This document shows, one piece after another, positions 38,361 to 47,417 of a stretch of DNA of 64,000 bases. Origin of the DNA: Candidatus Stercoripulliclostridium merdipullorum. Lineage in GTDB: Bacteria; Bacillota; Clostridia; Christensenellales; DTU072. The notes below the pieces were generated by a model. That model ran no database searches and was not told where the DNA came from. It saw only the letters and a list, made by a program, of their open reading frames with translations. Location: the NCBI GenBank assembly GCA_018713745.1, contig DVOH01000024.1, positions 1 to 64,000 of the forward strand. The letters run 5' to 3'. The translations under genes were made by a program, and so were the position numbers. The stretch's first letter is position 1. Every line of letters starts with the position of its first letter.

Positions 38361-39515
38361 ATGAATACGATTGAAACCGACCGGCAATACGTCGCCCCGA
38401 CTTATCGGCGAGAAAGCGTCGTCTTTGTCAAAGGGAAAGGCAGTCTGTTGTTTGACGAAACAGGCAAGGAGTATATTGATTTCGGCAGCGGAATCGGAGT
38501 CAATGCTTTGGGAGTAGGGGATCCCGAATGGACGGATGCGGTTACCCGTCAGATCGAAAAGCTACCGCATATCAGCAATCTTTATCATACCGCTCCGTGT
38601 GCCGAGCTTGCTGCCGAACTGGTCGGACGGACGGGGATGGCAAAGGTGTTTTTCTGCAATTCCGGCACGGAAGCCAACGAGGCGGCGATCAAAGCTTGTC
38701 GCAAATATTCCTTTGACCGTTACGGTCGGGAGCGTTATAAGATCGTGACGTTGGAGCGATCCTTCCACGGCAGAACGCTTGCCGCGCTTTCGGCAACGGG
38801 GCAGCCCGATCTGCAGACGCCCTTTGTGCCAGTTGTCGAAGGGTTCCGATATGTCAAGGCCGGGGATCTTGCCGCGATGCGGGAAGCGATCGGTGACGAT
38901 ACCGCCGCGGTGATGATCGAGATGATCCAGGGAGAAGGCGGCGTCAACGTCCTCGATGCCGAATATGTTGCGGCGGTTGCCGCGATGTGTAAAGAAAAAG
39001 ACGTTTTGCTGGTCGTCGACGAAGTGCAGACCGGCAACGGCAGAACGGGGACGTTGTACGCCTATCAAGGATACGGGATAGAGCCCGATCTCGTGACGAC
39101 GGCAAAAGGACTGGGCAACGGCTTGCCGATCGGAGCGGTGCTGTTTAACCAAAAGACCGCTTGCGTTTTGTCGGCGGGTTCGCACGGCTCGACGTTCGGC
39201 GGCAATCCCGTGGCGACGGCGGGGGCATTGGCGGTGCTGAAGAAGCTGACGCCCGATTTTCTTGCCGAAGTCGAACGGAAAGGGGCGTATATGCGTATGC
39301 GGCTTGCGGCGATGAAAGGCGTCAAGGGCGTAACGGGCAAAGGTCTGATGATCGGCGTCGCCGTAGAAGATGCCGCCAAAGTCAAAAGCGCGTGTCTGAC
39401 AAAAGGACTTGTCGTACTGACGGCAAAAGACAAAGTGCGGCTGTTGCCCGCGCTCAATATTCCCGACGAGCTGATCGATCGGGGGCTGAATATTATGGAG
39501 GAAGCGTTGCAATGA
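38361..39515 (+). CDS. argD: Acetylornithine aminotransferase
   Basis: A 384-residue class III PLP aminotransferase. 'FGSGIGVNALG' and 'FFCNSGTEANEAAIK' (about 97-111) are typical, 'LLVVDEVQTGNGRTG' carries the PLP-ring Asp, and the Schiff-base Lys is in 'TTAKGLGNGLPIGA' (about 240-253). It converts N-acetylglutamate semialdehyde to N-acetylornithine. The ATG at 38361 follows AGGAGG; the longer open frame upstream lies inside argB. Its stop overlaps the argF start. Confidence 0.94.
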   Translation: MNTIETDRQYVAPTYRRESVVFVKGKGSLLFDETGKEYIDFGSGIGVNALGVGDPEWTDAVTRQIEKLPHISNLYHTAPCAELAAELVGRTGMAKVFFCNSGTEANEAAIKACRKYSFDRYGRERYKIVTLERSFHGRTLAALSATGQPDLQTPFVPVVEGFRYVKAGDLAAMREAIGDDTAAVMIEMIQGEGGVNVLDAEYVAAVAAMCKEKDVLLVVDEVQTGNGRTGTLYAYQGYGIEPDLVTTAKGLGNGLPIGAVLFNQKTACVLSAGSHGSTFGGNPVATAGALAVLKKLTPDFLAEVERKGAYMRMRLAAMKGVKGVTGKGLMIGVAVEDAAKVKSACLTKGLVVLTAKDKVRLLPALNIPDELIDRGLNIMEEALQ

Positions 39516-40414
39516 AACATCTGTTGAAGCTACAGGATCTGTCCGAGCAGGAAATTTATCAAATTCTCAATACCGCCGATCAGTTGAAGTATGAGCTGAA
39601 GCACGGGATCGCCCATCCCAAGTTGAAAGGGAAAACGCTTGCGATGATTTTCAGCAAGTCCTCGACGCGAACGCGCGTTTCGTTTGAAACGGGAATGTTT
39701 CAGTTGGGCGGACAGGCGTTGTTTTTGAGTTCGCGCGATATTCAGCTCGGGCGCGGAGAGCCGATCGAAGATACCGCACGGGTTCTGTCGCGCTATGTCG
39801 ACGGCATTATGATCCGCACCTTCCGTCAGTCCGACGTCGAAGATCTTGCCCGTTACGGCACGATCCCGGTGATCAACGGACTGACCGACTATTGCCATCC
39901 CTGCCAGGTGCTTGCCGACCTGATGACGATCCGCGAGCATAAGGGAAGCCTCAAAAATCTTAAGATGACCTTTGTCGGCGACGGCAACAATATGGCAAAC
40001 AGTCTGATCGTCGGAGCCGTCAAAGTCGGCATGAAAATCACGGTTTGTTGTCCCGAAGGATATTATCCGGATGCTCAAATTGTCGAATACGGAAAACAAA
40101 GCGGATTGCTGGAGATAACGTCCGATCCCGTTTCGGGGGCAAAAGACGCCGACGTTGTTTATACCGACGTATGGGCAAGCATGGGGCAGGAGGAAGAAGC
40201 GGAAATCCGTAAGCAGGCATTTAAGGGGTTCTGTGTCGACGACGCCGTGATGCAGGCGGCAAAAAAGGATGCCATGGTTTTGCACTGTCTGCCCGCTCAT
40301 CGCGGCGAAGAAATCACGGCAGACGTGCTCGAAGCGCACGCACAGGAAATTTTTGACCAGGCGGAAAACCGCTTGCATGCCCAAAAAGCCGTTATGGTGC
40401 TGACGATGGCTTAA
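39512..40414 (+). CDS. argF: Ornithine carbamoyltransferase
   Basis: A 300-residue transcarbamoylase making citrulline. 'KSSTRTRVSFETGMFQLGG' (about residues 49-67) binds carbamoyl phosphate, 'DYCHPCQVLADLMT' the substrate, and 'LHCLPAHRGEEI' (about 253-264) holds the catalytic Cys typical of OTCases. The start overlaps the argD stop as ATGA and follows GGAGGAAG. Its carbamoyl phosphate would come from the carAB genes of the pyr operon about 25 kb upstream. The cluster ends at a terminator just downstream. Confidence 0.94.
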   Translation: MKHLLKLQDLSEQEIYQILNTADQLKYELKHGIAHPKLKGKTLAMIFSKSSTRTRVSFETGMFQLGGQALFLSSRDIQLGRGEPIEDTARVLSRYVDGIMIRTFRQSDVEDLARYGTIPVINGLTDYCHPCQVLADLMTIREHKGSLKNLKMTFVGDGNNMANSLIVGAVKVGMKITVCCPEGYYPDAQIVEYGKQSGLLEITSDPVSGAKDADVVYTDVWASMGQEEEAEIRKQAFKGFCVDDAVMQAAKKDAMVLHCLPAHRGEEITADVLEAHAQEIFDQAENRLHAQKAVMVLTMA

Positions 40415-40432
40415 GGCAAAAACCCGATCGAC

Positions 40433-40458
40433 AAAAGGGCGTCGCGGCGCCCTTTTTT
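40433..40458 (+). terminator. Terminator of the arginine cluster
   Basis: AAAAGGGCG and CGCCCTTTT pair around TCGCGG, followed by a T run. Confidence 0.88.
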
Positions 40459-40485
40459 CATACGGAATTTGCTCCGATTTCCCTA

Positions 40486-40514
40486 TTTACAAACCTATCC
40501 CCTTCCTATATAAT
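40486..40514 (+). promoter_or_regulatory. Promoter of the inositol operon
   Basis: TTTACA (40486-40491), 17 bases, TATAAT (40509-40514). The leader (about 40521-40589) contains two perfect hairpins, CTTTCCG/CGGAAAG at 40533-40550 and TGCGT/ACGCA at 40556-40568, before the GGGAGG site. Confidence 0.78.
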
Positions 40515-40589
40515 ATTTATATTATCTTTTATCTTTCCGTTGTCGGAAAGGTCGGTGCGTTTTACGCATCTGATTGCAGGGAGGTATTT

Positions 40590-42053
40590 ATGGAGCACAC
40601 CGATCGCAACTATATCGGGAAAAAAGAGTTCTGGACGTTTGCCGCCGCGGCAGGCGGACAGGGGATGATTTACGCGATTATGTCGTCGTATATCTCCGAC
40701 TTTTACCTCAACGTCATGGGACTTTCGCCGCTGTTTGTGTTGTTGCTGATGTTGCTTGCCCGCATCTGGGACGCCGTCAACGACCCGATGATGGGCGCGC
40801 TTGCCGATCATACGCAGACCAAGTGGGGGAAATTCAAGCCCTATATCATCGTGACCCCCATCCCCGTTGCGGTGCTGACCGTTCTGTTGTTTTACGCTCC
40901 CGATATTTCCCCGACCATGAAGATGGTGTATGCCGGCATCACCTATGTGCTGTGGGGGATGATTTATACGATGAGCGACGTGCCGTTCTGGGCGTTGCCC
41001 AACGCCATGACCCCCAACCCGAAAGAGCGTGCAAGACTGATTTCGATCGGTCGTACCGTCAACGGCGTCGGCTCCGCCGTTCCGATGGTGATCGTCATGG
41101 GGCTCGGGTGGATTCTGCCTCTGTTTAACCTCAGCGGCAATCAGCTCGAACAGACGCGCTATCTGACCGCCGCCCTGGTCGCGGCAGTCGTCGGCAATCT
41201 GATTTTCATTACGGTGTTCTTCACCGCAAAAGAGCGCGTCAATATTCCCAAACCCGTCAAACATCCCGACAACCCCGGCGTGCTGAAAGCAATGTTCCGA
41301 TGCCGTCCGCTGATGATCGTCGTCATTATGGGGATTCTTTCTTCCACCCGCTATCTTATGCAGGCAGGGGCCATTCACGTCGCCCGCTATGCCTTTTATA
41401 TCGGGCCCGAAACCGTTACCGAAGCTGCGTTGCAGTCCAATATTTCCACCGTCAGCCTGGTGTTTTCGATCGCGACCGCCGTCGGTATGTTCGGTTCGAT
41501 GGTCTTTTTGCCCAAACTCTACAAAAAATTTAACTACAAACAGATTATCATCGGCAGCAATCTCATCGGGATGGTGTCTTGCCTGATCATCTATTTCATC
41601 GGCTATCGCAATTTCTGGTGGTGCGTACCCTTCCTCGTCATTTCCAGCATCCCGCTCGGGACGATGAACGTCACCTCTTACGCCATGATCGGTGACGCCC
41701 TCGATTATATGGAATTGAAGACGGGGCTTCGCTCCAACGGTCTCGGCAATGCCTGCCAGTCCTTTGTCAACAAACTCGGCAACGCGCTTGCCACGACGTT
41801 TGTCGTACTGATGTATATTATCGTCAATCTCGACATCAACAAGATCGGGACCGACTATACCGTCGACCCCAATACCCTCGATCACGGGGTTCGCAACGGA
41901 ATGTTCCTGCTCGTTTCGCTGTTGCCGGCGGCGGGAATGTTGCTCAGCTCGATCCCCGTATTCTTTTACGATCTTGTCGGTGCCAAAAAAGATAAAATTA
42001 CCGCAGAATTGCACAAAATGCGCGCCGAAAAAGGAATTGTCATCGAAGAATAA
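40590..42053 (+). CDS. GPH-family (MelB-like) sugar:cation symporter
   Basis: A 487-residue transporter with about 12 membrane segments. The first loop motif 'ARIWDAVNDPMMGALADHT' (about residues 57-75), followed by 'KWGKFKPYII', is the signature of glycoside-pentoside-hexuronide symporters, which move sugars with Na+ or H+. 'SYAMIGDALDYMELKTGLRS' is another family motif late in the protein. As the first gene before iolB, iolD, iolE and iolG it probably imports inositol or an inositol derivative. That substrate is inferred from context only. Confidence 0.85.
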   Translation: MEHTDRNYIGKKEFWTFAAAAGGQGMIYAIMSSYISDFYLNVMGLSPLFVLLLMLLARIWDAVNDPMMGALADHTQTKWGKFKPYIIVTPIPVAVLTVLLFYAPDISPTMKMVYAGITYVLWGMIYTMSDVPFWALPNAMTPNPKERARLISIGRTVNGVGSAVPMVIVMGLGWILPLFNLSGNQLEQTRYLTAALVAAVVGNLIFITVFFTAKERVNIPKPVKHPDNPGVLKAMFRCRPLMIVVIMGILSSTRYLMQAGAIHVARYAFYIGPETVTEAALQSNISTVSLVFSIATAVGMFGSMVFLPKLYKKFNYKQIIIGSNLIGMVSCLIIYFIGYRNFWWCVPFLVISSIPLGTMNVTSYAMIGDALDYMELKTGLRSNGLGNACQSFVNKLGNALATTFVVLMYIIVNLDINKIGTDYTVDPNTLDHGVRNGMFLLVSLLPAAGMLLSSIPVFFYDLVGAKKDKITAELHKMRAEKGIVIEE

Positions 42054-42067
42054 TCGCAGGAGGCATT

Positions 42068-42850
42068 ATGTTTATTTATCCCAAATTTGACCGAAGCGGC
42101 AAAAAGGTTGTAACGCGTACTTACGGCAAGACGGCGTCGATGCTGCAAAATATTACCGTTTACAAAATGAAGCCGGGCGATCGTCTCGAACTGACCGAAC
42201 CCGGAATGGAAAGCGCCTATCTCCTGATGGAAGGCGAGATAACCTTTTATTGGGACGACCGCTCGTTCCGTGCCGCCCGTACGGGCGTCTTTGACGATCT
42301 GCCCGTCTGTCTGCACACGCCGCAGGGCGTTGTCGTCGCAATCGAAGCACACGCGCTGACCGAACTGCTTGTCCAGTCCACGCCCAACGAGCGGGATTTT
42401 GCCTGTCGTCTGTTTGACAAGACCGACGTGACCAAGTTTGTCAGCTGCGAAGGCCGCTGGGAAAATACAGCCGTCCGTGACGTCGTAGACATTATCAACA
42501 TCAAAAATTCGCCGTATTCCAATATGGTACTCGGCGAAGTTTACGCCCGTCAGGGCAGGTGGTGGAGTTATATTCCGCACAATCATCCCCAACCCGAAGT
42601 GTATTACTACAAAATGCACCGCCCCGAAGGCTTCGGCGCCTGCTTCATCGGGGACAAGGCGTATACCGTCAAGGACGGTTCGGCGGGGCTGTTTGACGGA
42701 GGCTATACGCACGTTCAGGTCACGGCTCCGGGATATCCGATGTACTGCGCCTGGATGATCCGTCACCTGGACGGCGATCCTTGGGACAATACCAGAACGG
42801 ACGATCCGGCGTTTATATGGCTACTGGATCTTCCCGTCGAAACCAAATAA
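42068..42850 (+). CDS. iolB: 5-deoxy-glucuronate isomerase
   Basis: A 260-residue double-cupin enzyme converting 5-deoxy-glucuronate to 5-deoxy-5-keto-gluconate in inositol breakdown. The first cupin is weakly marked ('MKPGDRLELTEPGMESAYLL'). The second has the metal-binding 'WWSYIPHNHPQPEVYYYKM' (about residues 160-178) and 'GFGACFIG', typical of IolB. Length is normal for the family. The Shine-Dalgarno AGGAGG lies just before the ATG. It is placed between the transporter and iolD. Confidence 0.92.
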   Translation: MFIYPKFDRSGKKVVTRTYGKTASMLQNITVYKMKPGDRLELTEPGMESAYLLMEGEITFYWDDRSFRAARTGVFDDLPVCLHTPQGVVVAIEAHALTELLVQSTPNERDFACRLFDKTDVTKFVSCEGRWENTAVRDVVDIINIKNSPYSNMVLGEVYARQGRWWSYIPHNHPQPEVYYYKMHRPEGFGACFIGDKAYTVKDGSAGLFDGGYTHVQVTAPGYPMYCAWMIRHLDGDPWDNTRTDDPAFIWLLDLPVETK

Positions 42851-42861
42851 CAGGAGGCAAT

Positions 42862-44757
42862 ATGAAGCGCATCAAAATGACGGTCGGGGAAGCGGTCGTA
42901 AAATTTCTCGATCGGCAATACGTCCGTTTAGACGGAAGAGAAGAAAAGTTTGTCGAAGGCGTTTTTACGGTGTTCGGGCACGGATGCGTGCTGGGCATGG
43001 GAGAAGCGCTTGCCATGACGAGCCACGGGCTGAAAGTTTATCAGGGCAAAAACGAGCAGGGGATGGCGCACGCCGCCATTGCCTATGCCAAACAGAACAA
43101 TCGCCGAAAAATCATGCCGTGTATCTCGAGCATCGGTCCGGGTGCCGCCAATATGATTACGGCGGCGGCTACGGCAACGGTCAACAACATCCCGCTCCTG
43201 CTTCTGCCGGGGGATACGTTTGCCACCAGAAGGCCCGATCCCGTCTTGCAACAGCTTGAGCAACCCCACGATCTGACGATATCGACCAATGACGCATACA
43301 AAGCGGTGACGCGGTATTTCGATCGCGTCAGTCGCCCCGAAATGTTGGAAAGCGCGTTGCTCAACGCCATGCGCGTCCTGACCGATCCCGCGATGACGGG
43401 CGCGGTCTGTATTGCAATGCCGCAGGACGTGCAGGGCGAAGCCTATGCCTTCCCCGCGTCGTTGTTTGAAAAGCGCGTGCATACGATTTCGCGTCCCTGT
43501 GCGGGGATCGAAGAGATGATCGAAGTTGCCAACGCCGTCCGTACCGCCAAGAAGCCCGTTTTCATTGTCGGGGGCGGCGCGCGCTACAGCGAGGCGGGCG
43601 AAGTGATCGAGCGCATTGCCGAAACGGCGGGGATCGCGATTGTCGAAACGCAAGCGGGCAAAAGTACCGTCAGAGGGTCGCATCCTTATAATCTCGGCGG
43701 ATTGGGCGTGACGGGGAACGCGGCGGCAAACGCCATCCTCAAAAAAGCCGATCTCGTCCTTGCACTCGGGACGCGCTTTAGCGACTTTACGACGGCGTCC
43801 AAGACCTTGTATGCCGACAAGCCCGTTGTGACGATCAACGCTTCCCGCTTCCATGCCGAAAAACTTTCGGCAACGGCGGTTGTCGGCGACGTCAAGGCTT
43901 GTCTTGAGTTGCTGGAGTCGATGCTGGTCGGATACAAGAGCCGCTTTGTCAAGGAAATCCGCGCGGCAAAAGAAGCGTGGGACAAAGAAATGCAACGCTT
44001 GACCTCGATCGAATACACCGAAGACCTGGTTCCCGAAGTCAAGAATATGGTTGCCACAACGCTCAAAGACTTCAATCGCGCCACAGGCGCCGCCTTGTGT
44101 CAGACGACGGCAATCGGGATTGTCCGAGAAGAGATTGCTAAGGACGCGATCGTCGTTGCCGCGTCGGGGAGTCTGCCGGGATGCATGCAACGGATGTGGA
44201 CGACGGACGCCCTTTATTCGTACAATATGGAATACGGCTACTCCTGCATGGGGTACGAAATCGCGGGAGCCTTCGGCTCCAAACTCGCATCGCCCGCGCA
44301 AGAAGTTTATGCGATGGTCGGGGACGGCAGCTTCCTGATGCTGCACAGCGAAATGGTCACCGCCCGACAAGAAGGCAAGAAGATCGTCGTATTGTTGTTT
44401 GACAACGGCGGATTCGGATGCATCAACAATCTGCAGATGGGCAAAGGAATCGACAGTCTTGCGACCGAACTCCGTTACGGCGCCGAAGCGGGGACGGACT
44501 TTGTCGCAATCGACTACGCCAAAGTCGCCGAGGGATACGGCTACAGAGGGCTTACCGCCCGTACGCCCGAAGAACTGCGTGCCGCGCTGAAAGAAGCGCG
44601 TGCGGCGGAAGGCGGTGTTTTGATCGACATCAAAGTTCTGCCCAAGACGATGACGGACGGATACGAAGGGGGATTCTGGCAGGTCGGGATCAACCGCATG
44701 CCCCGCAATGCAAAGCAACAGTCCGCTCTTGACGAGCAGATCAGATATACCAAATAA
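42862..44757 (+). CDS. iolD: 3D-(3,5/4)-trihydroxycyclohexane-1,2-dione hydrolase
   Basis: A 631-residue thiamine-diphosphate enzyme opening the diketo-inositol ring to 5-deoxy-glucuronate. 'VFGHGCVLGMGEAL' (about residues 36-49) starts the pyrimidine-binding domain and carries the IolD pattern. 'GDGSFLMLHSEMVTARQEG' (about 487-505) opens the cofactor motif, ending in 'NNLQ'. The ATG at 42862 has a CAGGAGG site; the longer frame overlaps iolB and has no support. The C-terminal 'GGFWQVGI' is typical. Confidence 0.93.
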   Translation: MKRIKMTVGEAVVKFLDRQYVRLDGREEKFVEGVFTVFGHGCVLGMGEALAMTSHGLKVYQGKNEQGMAHAAIAYAKQNNRRKIMPCISSIGPGAANMITAAATATVNNIPLLLLPGDTFATRRPDPVLQQLEQPHDLTISTNDAYKAVTRYFDRVSRPEMLESALLNAMRVLTDPAMTGAVCIAMPQDVQGEAYAFPASLFEKRVHTISRPCAGIEEMIEVANAVRTAKKPVFIVGGGARYSEAGEVIERIAETAGIAIVETQAGKSTVRGSHPYNLGGLGVTGNAAANAILKKADLVLALGTRFSDFTTASKTLYADKPVVTINASRFHAEKLSATAVVGDVKACLELLESMLVGYKSRFVKEIRAAKEAWDKEMQRLTSIEYTEDLVPEVKNMVATTLKDFNRATGAALCQTTAIGIVREEIAKDAIVVAASGSLPGCMQRMWTTDALYSYNMEYGYSCMGYEIAGAFGSKLASPAQEVYAMVGDGSFLMLHSEMVTARQEGKKIVVLLFDNGGFGCINNLQMGKGIDSLATELRYGAEAGTDFVAIDYAKVAEGYGYRGLTARTPEELRAALKEARAAEGGVLIDIKVLPKTMTDGYEGGFWQVGINRMPRNAKQQSALDEQIRYTK

Positions 44758-44771
44758 AGGAGAAAACGCAA

Positions 44772-45668
44772 GTGGACAAAAAGAAAGTCAAACTGGGCAT
44801 CGCGCCGATCGCTTGGACCAACGACGATATGCCCGATCTCGGCGCCGAAAACACGTTTGAGCAATGCGTCAGCGAAATGGCGCTTGCAGGCTACAAAGGA
44901 TCGGAAATCGGCAATAAGTACCCGACCAAAATCAACACGTTGCGGCGCGCACTCAATCTCAGGAAGCTGCGCATCGCAAACGCATGGTTTTCGACCTATC
45001 TTCTGACCAAGCCCTTTTATGAAGTAGAGACCGAAATTCACAAAAAACTGAAGTTTCTCAAAGCGATGGGGGCAAAGGTAATCGGAGTCAGCGAGCAAAG
45101 CTACAGCATTCAGGGGCAACCCGAAACGGCGGTGTTCGACAACAAGTACGTCATGAACGATGAAGAATGGGCGTTGTTTGCCGACGGGCTGAACCGCCTC
45201 GGCGAAATCGCTCTGGAGCGCTACGGCATTACGCTTACTTATCATCATCATATGGGTACGGTGGTGCAGACCGAAGCCGAGATCGGCAAGATGATGGAGA
45301 TGACCGATCCCCGATTTGTATCGCTGTTGTTTGACAGCGGGCATCTTGCCTATTGCGGGGAGGACTATATGCGGGTCCTGCGCAAATACGTCGGTCGCAT
45401 CCGCCACGTTCATCTGAAGGACATCCGACCCGAAGTCGTGCAGAAGGTCAAGGCGGAAGGGCTGAGCTTTTTGCAGGGCGTCCGTCTCGGAACGTTTACG
45501 GTCCCCGGGGACGGCGCGATCGACTTTCAGCCCATTATCGACGTTCTGGATCAAGCCGGCTACGAAGGCTGGATGATCGTAGAAGCGGAGCAGGATCCCG
45601 CGCTTGCCAATCCCTTGGAATACGCGATCAAAGCGCGCAAATACATCAAAAGCATTGCAAAAATCTAA
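44772..45668 (+). CDS. iolE: Myo-inosose-2 dehydratase
   Basis: A 298-residue TIM-barrel enzyme of the xylose-isomerase-like family, removing water from 2-keto-myo-inositol. The N-terminal 'LGIAPIAWTNDDMPDLG' is strongly conserved in IolE. Metal ligands are expected in 'YHHHMGTVVQTEAEI', 'LLFDSGHLAYCGEDY' and 'VHLKDIRPE'. The start is a GTG preceded by AAGGAG. Substrate flow in the operon runs IolG, IolE, IolD, IolB. Confidence 0.93.
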   Translation: MDKKKVKLGIAPIAWTNDDMPDLGAENTFEQCVSEMALAGYKGSEIGNKYPTKINTLRRALNLRKLRIANAWFSTYLLTKPFYEVETEIHKKLKFLKAMGAKVIGVSEQSYSIQGQPETAVFDNKYVMNDEEWALFADGLNRLGEIALERYGITLTYHHHMGTVVQTEAEIGKMMEMTDPRFVSLLFDSGHLAYCGEDYMRVLRKYVGRIRHVHLKDIRPEVVQKVKAEGLSFLQGVRLGTFTVPGDGAIDFQPIIDVLDQAGYEGWMIVEAEQDPALANPLEYAIKARKYIKSIAKI

Positions 45669-45687
45669 TATCGGAAGGTAAACAATT

Positions 45688-46698
45688 ATGATTCAGATCG
45701 GAATTATCGGAGCAGGTCGGATCGGCAAAGTGCATGCCGAGTCGATCACGCGGTTTGTCAAAGGGGCGGAAGTCAAAGCGATCGCCGACCCCTATCTCAC
45801 CGAAGAAACCAAAGCATGGGCAAACGCGATGGGCATTGCCGAGGCGTACGGCGACTACCACAAAATTCTTGCCGATCCCGCCATCGACATCGTGTTGATT
45901 TGTTCGTCAACCGATACGCACTCGCAGATTTCGCTCGAAGCGATTGCCGCCGGCAAACACGTTTTCTGCGAAAAGCCCATCGACCACGACGTCGAAAAAA
46001 TCAAAGCGGTCATTGCCGCGCTCAAGGACTCCAAAGTCAAGTATCAGGTCGGGTTTAACCGCCGCTTCGACCATAACTTTATGGCGGCGCGCGAAGCCGT
46101 CAAAAGCGGTAAAATCGGCGACCTGAATATCCTGAAAATCACGTCGCGCGATCCCGGTGCGCCGCCCGTATCGTACATCAAAGTGTCGGGCGGGATTTTC
46201 CTCGATATGACCATCCACGACTTCGATATGGTGCGGTTTATGTCGGGGGCGGAAGTCGAAGAAGTCTACGCGATCGGCGGCGTTCTGGTCGATCCCGCAA
46301 TCGGAGAAGCGGGTGATATCGACACCGCGATCATCACGATGAAGCTGTCCAACGGCGCGCTTGCCGTCATTGACAACTGCCGCCGCGCCACCTACGGTTA
46401 CGACCAGCGCGTCGAAGCGTTCGGAAGCCTCGGACAGGTCGCCATCGGCAACGATACCGATTCGACCGCCGTGATCAGCAACGGAGAGGGCGTGACCGCC
46501 GAAAAGCCCAAGCTGTTCTTCCTCGAGCGCTATATGCAGGCATATGTTGCCGAAGTCAGCGCGTTCATTGACGCCGTCGTCAACGACAAGGAGGTCGCCG
46601 TAAGCGCCGAGGACGGTCTGAAACCCGTGTTGATCGGGCTTGCCGCCAAGAAGTCGCTTGCCGAAAACCGTCCCGTCAAAATCAGCGAAATCGGCTGA
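45688..46698 (+). CDS. iolG: Inositol 2-dehydrogenase (Gfo/Idh/MocA family)
   Basis: A 336-residue NAD-dependent oxidoreductase. The Rossmann motif is 'IIGAGRIGKVHAESI' (about residues 6-20), 'CEKPIDHD' contains the conserved Lys of the family (about residue 97), and 'GGIFLDMTIHDFDMVRFM' (about 170-187) holds the catalytic Asp-x3-His. It oxidises myo-inositol to 2-keto-myo-inositol, the first catabolic step. Activity on another polyol or sugar is possible within this family, but the iol context is strong. Last gene of the operon; a terminator follows. Confidence 0.9.
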   Translation: MIQIGIIGAGRIGKVHAESITRFVKGAEVKAIADPYLTEETKAWANAMGIAEAYGDYHKILADPAIDIVLICSSTDTHSQISLEAIAAGKHVFCEKPIDHDVEKIKAVIAALKDSKVKYQVGFNRRFDHNFMAAREAVKSGKIGDLNILKITSRDPGAPPVSYIKVSGGIFLDMTIHDFDMVRFMSGAEVEEVYAIGGVLVDPAIGEAGDIDTAIITMKLSNGALAVIDNCRRATYGYDQRVEAFGSLGQVAIGNDTDSTAVISNGEGVTAEKPKLFFLERYMQAYVAEVSAFIDAVVNDKEVAVSAEDGLKPVLIGLAAKKSLAENRPVKISEIG

Positions 46699-46736
46699 GC
46701 TCCGATCGAACGGGAGTAAAGATATCCGATTGCAAC

Positions 46737-46766
46737 AAAAACCGATCCTTTGCGGGATCGGTTTTT
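46737..46766. terminator. Bidirectional terminator after iolG
   Basis: AAAACCGATCC and GGATCGGTTTT pair around a six-base loop with A's and T's on both sides. It serves iolG and the convergent small membrane gene. Confidence 0.9.
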
Positions 46767-46782
46767 GTGTGGTTCCGAAATG

Positions 46783-47157
46783 TTATTGTTGGAAGGGGAG
46801 TGCGTCGAGAAGGGGTTGCAGCAACGCCTGAAAATCGACATGGAAGACGAAAATCGCGAGGGCGACGCCGGCTGCCGCCAGGATCAGTTCGATCAGAATC
46901 AAAATCAGCAGGGCGCGGGCATACGACTTTTTGGAGGGGTTGGTCTTTCCGGAAAATGCCCAGACAAACAGGCAGATCAGATTGACCAGCGGGATGATCA
47001 GTAATATAAACGTACCGATCCATGCCCCCGTTTTCATGGGAGGCTGTGCGGATTCTGACGCGCGATAGGGGGCGCCGGATTGAGGCATCGGACGGGGACG
47101 CCCGGGCGCGGGGCCGTATTGAGTGGGATAATAAGGGTCACGGTAATACGGTTGCAT
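46783..47157 (-). CDS. Small proline-rich two-segment membrane protein
   Basis: A 124-residue protein. The first 45 residues are rich in Pro, Tyr and Gly ('MQPYYRDPYYPTQYGPAPG'). Then come two membrane segments (about 46-70 and 82-107) and a short hydrophilic connection 'SGKTNPSKKSYARA'. There is no enzyme motif. Such proteins are common in Gram-positive genomes and of unknown function. The ATG was chosen because AAGGAG precedes it and a strong promoter lies 50 bases upstream; the frame stays open further but without a start signal. Confidence 0.65.
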   Translation of the reverse strand: MQPYYRDPYYPTQYGPAPGRPRPMPQSGAPYRASESAQPPMKTGAWIGTFILLIIPLVNLICLFVWAFSGKTNPSKKSYARALLILILIELILAAAGVALAIFVFHVDFQALLQPLLDALPFQQ

Positions 47158-47206
47158 AGCTTCTTCTCCTTGGACGGGCGGCGGATTTTGCCGCAATGAT
47201 ACCGAT

Positions 47207-47235
47207 ATTATAGCACAAAGCCGCAAGGATTTCAA
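47207..47235 (-). promoter_or_regulatory. Promoter of the small membrane protein gene
   Basis: On the minus strand TTGAAA, 17 bases, TATAAT, with TTTGTGC before the -10. Two direct repeats of GATTCCGA followed by an ATCGA core lie upstream at 47280-47317. Confidence 0.8.
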
Positions 47236-47279
47236 GGGGAAAAACCGAAATTGTCTTTCCTCCGAAGCCGAGCGGAGGC

Positions 47280-47317
47280 GATTCCGAGATCGATTAAATG
47301 GGATTCCGAAAATCGAG
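47280..47317. repeat. Two direct repeats 22 bases apart
   Basis: GATTCCGAGATCGA (47280-47293) and GATTCCGAAAATCGAG (47302-47317) share GATTCCGA and ATCGA. The 22-base period is two helical turns. They lie about 45 bases upstream of the minus-strand promoter at 47207-47235 and could be regulator sites. Confidence 0.5.
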
Positions 47318-47371
47318 AAACAGCACCCTAAACTTATATATTTGCGATTTATGCCTGTCGTTTCGGCGCAC

Positions 47372-47404
47372 AAAAAAACCACGCCTTCGGAGCGTGGTTT
47401 TTTT
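47372..47404. terminator. Terminator after the PC4 gene
   Basis: AAAAACCACGC and GCGTGGTTTTT pair around a seven-base loop, with A's and T's outside. Confidence 0.88.
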
Positions 47405-47417
47405 GAGTTTGACGTTG

